Shown one piece after another: positions 56,526 to 64,000 of a stretch of DNA of 64,000 bases; position 1 is the stretch's first letter; each line of letters starts with the position of its first letter. A program made the position numbers and the translations under genes. This DNA comes from Balanoglossus misakiensis (Eukaryota; Hemichordata), in the NCBI GenBank assembly GCA_040954595.2, contig CM082584.2, forward strand, positions 13,640,001-13,704,000. The letters run 5' to 3'. Under the pieces are notes generated by a model. The model saw only the letters and a list, made by a program, of their open reading frames with translations. It was not told the DNA's origin and ran no database searches.

Positions 56526-57639
56526 ATGTCGGAGGAACAGGGCCCGAGCCAGGAGAAGGGGGTGCGTGTCATCCACATTGTTACAGTTTAATTTGTAGCT
56601 TCTTCACACCCGCAAAATCAACCAGAGCACATTTTCTTCCTTTTTAAACACCAAACTCTCCTTTTTTCTTTTTCTTTTTTTAGGAAATTACTTCAAATTT
56701 ATTTATTTTTCTTTTATCGACAGGCTTTCAACGAGAGCGCTGATCAAGGGCCCGATGACAGCTTCAGAGAATTAGTAATATCGGTAATTTTGAAGTCTAT
56801 TTGAAAGGAGCAAAGTTACTAAACTGTCGTTTTGGAGTTTCACTCGAGTATTTACATGTATTTTTCTTTGCAAACCGAGATTCTGGACCTTTGGCCGCTG
56901 CTACAACGAATGGACATAGCAGGTGAAAACTGATTCCGTTATCGAGCAAAAAGGGTATCATGGAATCAATTTGTTCCTGAAAGAAGATTGAGTCACGTAA
57001 GCGATTGTACAGCTCTGTATGTAACCAATATTTCTCTAGATACTGACAACTTCCTGCGTTCTCTCGACAGGACCCCGGTGCCAAGGAAACAGCCATTGAC
57101 ATAGAAGTCATCGATGACGTCGGGTCCCTGAAAGATGGCGCCGAAGACTGCCTTCAGTACTCCGTTTTTGCCGCATTTTGCTGTTGCTTTCTCTGTGGAA
57201 TCCCAGCTGTGCGTTACTCACGACAGGTACTAAAACGCTCCAAGTTTACAACTGTGAATAGAGCTAGAGCCGGCCAATTTCCTTATAAATATAATGTGTG
57301 AACGTTTTTATATAATTATGATAATTATATGTCATTTAAAAAATATTAATAGTATACCCTTTGTTACAAATTTTACTCGTTTTATGATGCAATGTCCCCA
57401 AAATAGTAGCCGCATTTGATGATCTGAGAAAAACTTGTTAAAACAAACGACGTTTTCATTTTTTTCTGTTCTGATTTCCTCTACAGGTACGGCAGGCCAA
57501 ACAGAGAGGGGACATGGTTACAGCCAGGCGGGCATCTCAATATTCCAAACGAATGACAGCCGCCGCCATCGTGTGTGGCATGGTGATCTGGTACACCGTC
57601 ATGTTCTACGTCATATTTTCAAACTTCAAGTTTAAATAA
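56526..57639 (+). CDS. CD225/dispanin family two-pass membrane protein (copy B)
   Basis: Four exons (56526-56561, 56724-56783, 57071-57226, 57487-57639) join in frame to 134 residues starting MSEEQGPSQEKG. The N-terminal 60 residues are acidic. The first hydrophobic segment (about 61-79) is SVFAAFCCCFLCGIPAV, with a cluster of cysteines like the palmitoylated cysteines of IFITM proteins. The loop reads RQAKQRGDMVTARRASQYS, close to the CD225 G-D-x(n)-A-x(3)-S signature, and is followed by the second helix AAAIVCGMVIWYTVMFYVIF. An in-frame ATG at 56406 would add 40 residues with a hydrophobic stretch. The downstream ATG is preferred because dispanins have a cytosolic N-terminus, but this is uncertain. 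The loop intron falls just before GD in phase 0, as in copy A. Confidence 0.8.
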
Positions 57640-59097
57640 TCTAAAAGTAGTTCATGTATTGTTTTGCCGACATTTCATATAGCCGTTAGACCGCATTACC
57701 TTAGAGATAGTTGGTCAACGTAGAAGGAAACTACACTGCACTGTGTCAGGGAGTGGCAATGGATCACGTGAATCGTATGATGTGGGAAAACACTTCCTCG
57801 TTCTTTCTCTTCTTGATACCTTACATGTAAATGTGTGACCGGGATGTGTGACTTCCTTCTCATTTCTGCGTCTTCGCGGGGGAAAACCCGGCCGGGGAAT
57901 GTGTTGATTTGGGAGAATATCTCATGTAAAGACAAAGTTGAAGTTATGATAGCTGAAAACGTCTTTTCACAGACGGGTATCAAGAGGCAAGAAACATTTC
58001 CGGCTTTGTGTATACAAAAATGTACTTATCTGTCATTCCAGAAAATACTGATCGAGAAATTATGTTCGTGGTATGAGTCTAGAAAATGCACAGCACGTCC
58101 TGGCAGGATATGTTTCAACAACTGAACACGAAATGCTATTATCACAGGAATATTCCGATGTGGTTTGCTTGTAGGACTAGCAGAGAGTCACCTGTTTCAA
58201 ATTCAGACATGGGAACAGTCAAGTACATTCGTTTTGGAAACTGCTTGTTGATGTTTTGTCCAAGAAAAGAGTGGTATATCAAAGTGATATTTATATAAGT
58301 AATATAAGATGTTAAAAATAGTTGAAAACGTGTGATAAAGGAAATAGTTTAAACTCCGATATTTGTTGTCATTTGATGTGTTAAGCTCTTACGTATATCA
58401 TCATCGCTTTACCTTTACTTTTAAGTTGCCTGCGCAGTAGTTCGTTCTAAACACTGTGATATTTGTCTTAATTCAATGTGTCAGATAAATTGTAATAAAA
58501 GGTTACAGAAAACGATTCGAGTGATGACCGGTCCTGAGGAATAGCAAGGTCAATATATTTTAACCAGCGATTCTTCTAAGTCCCTTTTTAGACTCCTTAA
58601 ATTGAGGGTTTTGTTACATGTACAAGTCCGCCCATCCATGTCTGTCTACGTACTTTTGTGTGTGTCAACGATATCAAGAACGGCTGCTCGGTTTGATCTG
58701 AAATTTAGTGCACAAGAACAGTTATAAATTGTTTGGACTTATTTGGATTTTGGTGTATGTAGATTGCACGATAATAAAGTTATCAACAAGGAAAAATTTG
58801 ATGATACCCCGGGCGTTGAACTTCACGCGATGTTTAGACCACAAAAGAAAATGGTTGTATTGCACGCATGTGGGGGCGCTGTTCGTCACAATGCTCGGCT
58901 TTTAACACTGTTCAAGCATGCATGCGCTCTGTTGCCATCGTCCGATCGTCGTGAACCACAGGCCCTTTACTGCTGCTTAAACTCTGAAATTGGCCGATCG
59001 ATGGATAGCACACTTAAAATTGACTAGTATTAGAGGAATAGCATATATCTGGGAGGTTTTATTTTTTTGAAACGATGTAAATGTCAGTACATTGTAC
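57640..59097. other. Intergenic stretch downstream of dispanin copy B
   Basis: It includes the probable 3' UTR of copy B, ending near an AATAAA at 58494-58499. No coding exon is supported. The open frames at 58743-59027 and 57835-58125 have no family resemblance and lack splice-site support. Confidence 0.35.
58494..58499 (+). terminator. Candidate polyadenylation signal of dispanin copy B
   Basis: AATAAA about 855 bases after the stop codon, the first canonical signal seen downstream. Confidence 0.4.
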
Positions 59098-59138
59098 CAT
59101 GGACGTAAAAAAAGAGTTATCTCTTTTTTACGTCCATG
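59098..59138. repeat. Near-perfect hairpin
   Basis: CATGGACGTAAAAAAAGAG is followed by a TTAT loop and its reverse complement, with one A/T length difference (seven against six). The arms are 18-19 bases. The similarity extends outward imperfectly into GTACATTGTA and TTGTACATAC. It looks like a folded-back terminal repeat or a small foldback element. Confidence 0.8.
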
Positions 59139-59491
59139 ATTGTACATACCGAAACATTCAAATTCAATACTGTAGAATTAACGTGAAATGTTTGTATTGG
59201 TGCCAATTGGGATTTAGCTACAAATGTATATAAGATATTTTGTGCAATAGAATAAGATGTAACATTGCACATAAGCGATGTGCTCAAAAAGTTCGATTTG
59301 CACTAGGTTTACCCGGGAGCTTTTATTAACCGCCCAAAGGCCATAGGCTTCCTGAAAAGGTCAGAAGACTAGTCAAGGTCTTATTTCGTCGAAGCGCAAA
59401 ATTGTGCGCCAGTTCCGTTTGACTAAAGATGCAGACCGTGGATGGATGCACTTCGACATTAATTTTGTTATGGGACACATACAGGGGCAGA

Positions 59492-59567
59492 CATTCCTGT
59501 GTGGTGTAATGGATTGAGAGGAGGTTTACGATACGTGCGGTGCTTGGTTCGATCCCGGGCGTGTTTT
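59492..59567 (+). mobile_element. tRNA-derived SINE-like unit
   Basis: A perfect RNA polymerase III A box (TGGTGTAATGG, 59502-59512) is followed 33 bases later by a perfect B box (GGTTCGATCCC, 59546-59556), the spacing of a tRNA gene. The surrounding bases do not fold into a complete tRNA: there is no matching acceptor stem. A tRNA-derived SINE head or tRNA pseudogene is therefore more likely than a working tRNA. Its 3' extent is not visible. Confidence 0.6.
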
Positions 59568-60114
59568 TCCACTCAAACTTGAAGTGAAAAAACTTCCTAA
59601 TGTTTTGAAGCTGCAAACATTTATTACAACTTTTGATTTGAAAGCACACAAAAATGACCATGTTTTAATATCAAATGCATGATGTGGCGATGCGTTTCCC
59701 ATGGAGCTTTGCGCCACTGAAAAGTTCTGATCACGTGGTCTCATGCAAACTATCCAAAACAAGACCAAGGCGTTGATGCCAGCAGACATGGGAACGTCCG
59801 TGGTATATGTGACATTGTGGTCGATAGTTGTTCTGGCGTCTCCGGTCGGTAAGTGAGCAAATTCAATTTCCATGGGAACGGCCGATAGTTCTCTTGTTGT
59901 TCATATTTAGAATGAGGGCCAAGGAAGACCCGAAATCCATGTCAATTAAAATGTCACCCGTACTAGTTTAAAGATGTATTTTCTGTGATTTACTTCCGCG
60001 TTGCACTTACTATGCATAGTATATAGTTTTGGTCGACAGACTCCCTAGTGACCTCTACCTATTTGAAAACAGCGCAGAATTTTCTGTAACAAATCGAACA
60101 ATTCGGACTGCCTC

Positions 60115-61353
60115 TAAGGCAAAAAAAAAAAGAGTTTTGTTTAGCGTCCTCGCGCGCGTCACTTTTAAACATGCGCGTCGAGGCTTTTTTTTCGTAATTT
60201 TCGAACCCGGAAATCAACTAATCAGTGTTTTCTCCAGGATGCGCGATCGCGCGATTCCCCCTCTTTTACACTTGAAGCGCCCCTTGTAACAAGTTCAGAG
60301 GGCGACAATCGCCCCTTCGTGAGCAGCCCACCCGGCCAGTACATGCGCGTCCAAGCCTCCATAGCATGCACCGTCAGTCAAAGCACTGGGAAAACGGCCG
60401 ATATCACTGCGTGCTGGCCTATACATTTTAACTTCCCACTCCCCAAAACTATGTTGTAGATGACTTTCACATTCATTCACGTGTAATTTAGCTCCAGGGC
60501 TATAGTGTGCAATTGTTGGAACAGCCTATCTGGATACTGTCTAAATTTAGAGCACACACTCTGCACTCAAGTGAACTTGTTGTTATGGCGACTTTTGAAA
60601 TTGGGTTGGCAGAACGTAACAATTTTATGCAAATTAAAGAAACTGCGTTCCTGCCATGGCGATTATCAAGAATGTATCAGTTTTCCATGACCTTGTTTTC
60701 TTACTTAGGAAGGAAAGTCATTCAATATGTACAGAGACTGTTTATTTGAGTAGTGTGCCTAGCCACAGATGGGGAAGTGTAGGCAGAAATCTGAAGAAAT
60801 ATATACCACTTCAATTTATTTAACTATTAATGGTTTCACAATCTAATATTTTGGCAGCTAAACTGAAACTTTTAAAATCAAACAAGAAATTTTTTTCTCA
60901 GGTATAGTATTAAAGAAAGACACTATTGTTTTTGCAGTTGCATTTATTTTATTAATTTCACTCTACTTGCCAGGGGAGCAGTTAATCAGTCACTCTCCTA
61001 CCACTTGTGTAATTAATTTCAGGAGTTATTTTCAGCTCTCCAGCATTTTTTTAAATTACATGCCCTGAAAGTTATGCAAGCTGGTGTCTTCCTCTGCAAA
61101 ATCTACTAATTTAAAGTAGAAAAAAACTTTAACTGTTAATATGTTGTCAAGTTCACATGTAAAATATTGTAATTTACTTATGCTGTTTTTAATATGGAAT
61201 GAAGGCAGTTAGTAAGTTAACGTTCAAAATTGTCATTCCTTGATGTTTACCTAATTAACATAAATTATGCAAATCATGATTCCCCCCTACTTTGACCAAA
61301 TCCCTCCTTAATTTTGGACTATTAAAGAAATATTTGCTGTTCTTGTTCCGCAG

Positions 61354-61385
<32 letters not shown>

Positions 61386-61455
61386 AGCCGCGTCACCGCA
61401 TCAATTTTGAGATTTTGCTTGGACGCTAAACAAAACTCTTTTTTTTTTTGGCCTA
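60115..61455. mobile_element. 1.34-kb element with terminal inverted repeats
   Basis: The left end (60120-60149) reads C, eleven A, then GAGTTTTGTTTAGCGTCC. The right end (61421-61450) is its exact reverse complement over 30 bases. Inside both ends a diverged second block continues the inversion (TCAC...GCGCGTCGAGGC with a T-run on the left, the complement of GAAGCCGCGTCACCGC preceded by an A-run on the right), so each arm spans about 75 bases. A 30-base A tract (61354-61383) lies inside the right arm. No transposase-like frame is seen between the arms, so it would be non-autonomous, or a foldback of two inverted repeat copies. Confidence 0.65.
61354..61383 (+). repeat. Poly(A) tract of 30 bases
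   Basis: An uninterrupted run of A inside the right arm of the inverted-repeat element. It may be a retroposon tail or expanded slippage. The length in the assembly may be unreliable. Confidence 0.85.
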
Positions 61456-61815
61456 ATGAAATTTTTTTTCAACACTGGATTAAAACATAACGTCGCTACT
61501 CGACTTCGGAAAAAAGTCTTCGTCCGAGTCGACCGTGACATGAGTCATTGAAATGGCGCACCATTTCGCGGCGCTTCCAGTCTGCTTCGGCGAAATAAAG
61601 ACACACTTCTTCGAACTTGCCTTTCATTTCATTTCCGTCGCAATAATGAACTTTTCACACAATATGAAAATAAAAAATATCCTTTGGCTTAGTAGCAGAC
61701 GTTTGGAAACTTTATTTTGCCCATTTTTCAAATTCATAAGATCGCTCTTAAAGCGGAAATGAAATAGTTCGTTTTTGTTGTGAGTTGCTTGCCCTATTAG
61801 AACATTGTATTTTTA

Positions 61816-61850
61816 GGTCCCATTGGTATAGGCCTATATACCATGGGACC
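61816..61850. repeat. Imperfect palindrome beside a microsatellite
   Basis: GGTCCCATTGGTATAGGCC meets GGCCTATATACCATGGGACC across a shared GGCC centre, with one small length difference. It lies just before the ATGT repeat. Confidence 0.6.
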
Positions 61851-61869
61851 TTATGGGATGGGTTGCATC

Positions 61870-61965
61870 TGTATGTATGTATGTATGGATGTATGTATGT
61901 ATGTATGTATGTATGTATGTATGTATGTATGTATGTATGTATGTATGTATGTATGTCTGTATGTC
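61870..61965 (+). repeat. ATGT tetranucleotide microsatellite
   Basis: About 22 copies of GTAT with a few substitutions (one GGAT near the start, CTGT and CCGT at the end). The open frames here on both strands, repeating MYVC or YIHTYIHT, are products of the repeat and not genes. Confidence 0.95.
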
Positions 61966-62359
61966 CGTCCACATCAAAAACTTGAAAACCGCTGCGCGTA
62001 TCACCTTGATATTTGGTGTGCAGATGCAGGCAGGGCTGTAGATGGGAGTTTGTTCAAACGAAGTTGCCAGGCCCAAAAATATGCAAATTAGCCAGTAAAA
62101 TGTGAAATTTATCAAAACTCTGAAAGTCAACAACTACTGGTCAGATTGCTTTAAAAATCGGTATGCATGTACTTTATGTCAACCTCACATCGACCTGTAA
62201 GTGTTAAGTTAATATCATGGATGTTTTATTTTTTATGAATTTTTTAGTCTTTTTATAACTTTACTTATACCTCTATGGTTAAGCTATCACGTCTTATTGT
62301 GGAATTCTGGTCTGTGCAATAGTCCTGTACAGTGACTGTCTATTGGTCAGTGAGCACAA

Positions 62360-62837
62360 TGGGGCCAAAATAAAAGGCAAATTTTTGGGCTCACCTGTAA
62401 CACCTGCTTAACACATTAATTATGTGCATACCTAATTCCAGGCTAACCAATAGGGCTATAGGTTTGGTTTTTGTTGAACATGGACCAGTATAAGGTCAAA
62501 ATTTCTTGCCCAAATTTTGCATGACCTCAGGTGACCTTTGACCTACTTTATCTCATCTTGGCATCCAGAGCAGGTACAGACTTCGCGTTTGGAGGGTTGG
62601 GACTAAAATTGAAAAGCCAAAATTGGGGGTCACCTGTGACACCTGCATATCTTATTAATTATGTGCATACCTAATTCCAGGCTAACCAATAGGGCTATAG
62701 GTTTGGTTTTTGTTGAACATGGACCAGTATAGGGTCAAAATTTCTTGCCCAAATTTTGCATGACCTCAGGTGACCTTTGACCTACTTTTCCATATCTTGG
62801 CATCCAGAGCAGATATGCTTATTGCTATGTTGCTATG
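62360..62837 (+). repeat. Two direct copies of a 239-bp unit
   Basis: The stretch from the first CACCTGTAACACCTGC to CATCCAGAGCAG recurs 239 bases later, with only scattered changes over about 190 bases. Shared words include CCTAATTCCAGGCTAACC, GGTTTTTGTTGAACATGG and CTCAGGTGACCTTTGACC. The spacer between cores is more diverged. No coding frame is conserved across both copies, so it looks like non-coding repetitive DNA. Confidence 0.85.
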
Positions 62838-63818
62838 TGCTATGTCCTCAAATGGGACCACAGTGTCCTTGTCGCTATTTTTTAGTATATTGTCTGGCTG
62901 TGGCTGCGGCCAGTTCCAAGTGTCGAAGCTGGGAGTCGACTGTTCTACCATAGATGTGCGTACTTGTGTGTATGTTGCCAATCCTTCCACCATGGTTGTT
63001 GAAAGTGTTTAGATATTCTCAATTTTACAGATAACTACTAAACTAGCATAGCATGCAACAAAAAGGTCAGTCTAAGTCCCAGAGCTAAACGATCAAGCAA
63101 ATTAAAACAACTAAACTGGTTTTGTTGAGAAGTTAAAGACTGAACACATTATAGAGCTATCCAGAGTAGAACAAGAAACCAGAGTTGATACTTGGGAGAA
63201 AAAGGCTAAAAAAAATAACCAGATGTTATGTTTACTGGGGCTTTAAGCATGTATGATTGGTAAAAAAAATATCGTCATTTCTTTTAATTGTGGATTTTTG
63301 ATCATAATAAAAATCTGTAATATAGGGGTCACCATGCTTGTTTTTGAAATAAAGGGCCATGAACTTATTTGATAATTGAAGAAAAAATACTGAGTCAGTT
63401 CTTTTTCACCAATGGTTTGTCTATGGGCAAAACATTTAACAAAGTTTCTCTCAAGATGAGCGCAGTGACCGTACAATTTTATTTTACCAATAAATTTGTT
63501 TTTATTTGATTGAGCTGAGTGTAAAATTTCATGAAAATGACTATAGTAGAATTGAGTTTTCTTGCAATTCTAAAAAAACCCACATTAGCTAAGAGAGTAT
63601 TGGCCGGTACCTTTTTTAATTATCTGGAAAACTATCAATGTTCACGCTAGGATTTTTTTCTTTGTAGCCACACTCCAAGAGTGAGGAAATCAGAAAGGTT
63701 TCTGAAACCCTTGTGGTCCAGTGACTGTGCTAAAAGTAATGGAATTTTGGAGTATATTGTAAAAAGGGAATATTTAATATACAACTTCATGATCAATTCA
63801 TTTAACCATCCTTTACAG
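62838..63818. other. Intergenic or intronic stretch, no gene seen
   Basis: AT-rich sequence between the tandem repeat and the final exon. Because that exon begins with a splice acceptor, some of this stretch is likely an intron of the right-edge gene. No upstream exon was recognised. Confidence 0.35.
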
Positions 63819-64000
63819 ATGCTCGGTTAGATGTCACCGTCTTTAATGCCAAAGCATTACCAAGTTTAAGTGGTAGTTATTTCATTGGTGGATACTCAGC
63901 TGGTAACCCAAATGTTGTAGGTACAAATTTTGCATTTGGAAGAATCCTAGATACGGGTACAGGAGCTGCACTCCCTGCAGGCCATTTAATTGCAGACTTT
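63819..64000 (+). CDS. Exon of an unrecognised gene cut by the right edge
   Basis: A pyrimidine-rich acceptor (ATCCTTTACAG) is followed by two bases and an open frame of 60 codons reaching the window end (63821-64000). It begins ARLDVTVFNAKALPSLSGSY, continues through FIGGYSAGNPNVVG, and ends GAALPAGHLIADF. The composition (Gly, Ala, Ser, alternating hydrophobic residues, GC-richer than the surroundings) is that of a globular or secreted beta-rich protein. I do not recognise the family. The exon's 3' end and all other exons are outside the window or unseen. Confidence 0.55.

Noticed and set aside
59326-59873. Two overlapping minus-strand frames of about 111-115 codons
   Set aside because: They run through the tRNA-like SINE head and show no domain. 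Frames like this are common in SINE-derived sequence.
61748-62133. Open frames repeating MYVC and YIHT on both strands
   Set aside because: They are translations of the ATGT microsatellite.

Overview
This window is nuclear DNA from an animal. The genes are broken into many short exons with GT-AG introns, there is an AATAAA polyadenylation signal close behind most stop codons, and the non-coding DNA is AT-rich with microsatellites and transposon-like repeats. The products are typical metazoan proteins. Their similarity to vertebrate orthologues, the compact introns (mostly 0.1 to 0.6 kb) and the frequent TACATGTA-type words suggest an invertebrate deuterostome such as a hemichordate or lancelet. 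That placement is inference; the sequence does not prove the phylum.

Layout. 1-43 (-): possible start of a secreted or membrane protein running off the left edge. 1708-6621 (+): transmembrane prolyl 4-hydroxylase-like gene (P4HTM). 7227-9865 (-): CYP2-clan cytochrome P450. 12865-13493 (-): elongation factor ELOF1, pieced together from three small exons. 13972-20480 (+): WDR70, 17 exons. 22407-23495 (-): Tctex1-type dynein light chain (DYNLT5-like). 28301-33366 (-): ribosome-biogenesis factor KRI1, 16 exons. 34200-39769 (+): PIGG, GPI ethanolamine-phosphate transferase 2, 12 exons. 39887-42348 (-): GET3/ASNA1, 7 exons. 42681-49920 (+): ubiquitin ligase HECTD3, 20 exons. 53301-54767 and 56526-57639 (+): two neighbouring CD225/dispanin (IFITM-like) genes. 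57.7-63.8 kb: repeat-rich desert with a tRNA-derived SINE-like unit, a near-perfect hairpin, a 1.34-kb element with terminal inverted repeats, an ATGT microsatellite and a 239-bp tandem duplication. 63819-64000 (+): exon of an unrecognised gene cut by the right edge.

The exon models of the central genes were checked for frame continuity through every junction. They close as ELOF1 83 aa, WDR70 654 aa, DYNLT5-like 175 aa, KRI1 773 aa, PIGG 1053 aa, GET3 341 aa, HECTD3 840 aa, P450 491 aa, and dispanins of 180 and 134 aa.

The housekeeping genes form three head-to-head pairs (ELOF1/WDR70, KRI1/PIGG, GET3/HECTD3) with short shared promoters, and one tail-to-tail pair (PIGG/GET3). Several start codons lie in a TISU/YY1-like context (AAAATGGCG or AAAATGGCAG). 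The genes do not form one pathway. They cover transcription elongation, ribosome assembly, GPI-anchor synthesis, tail-anchored protein insertion, ubiquitination, dynein transport and oxidation.
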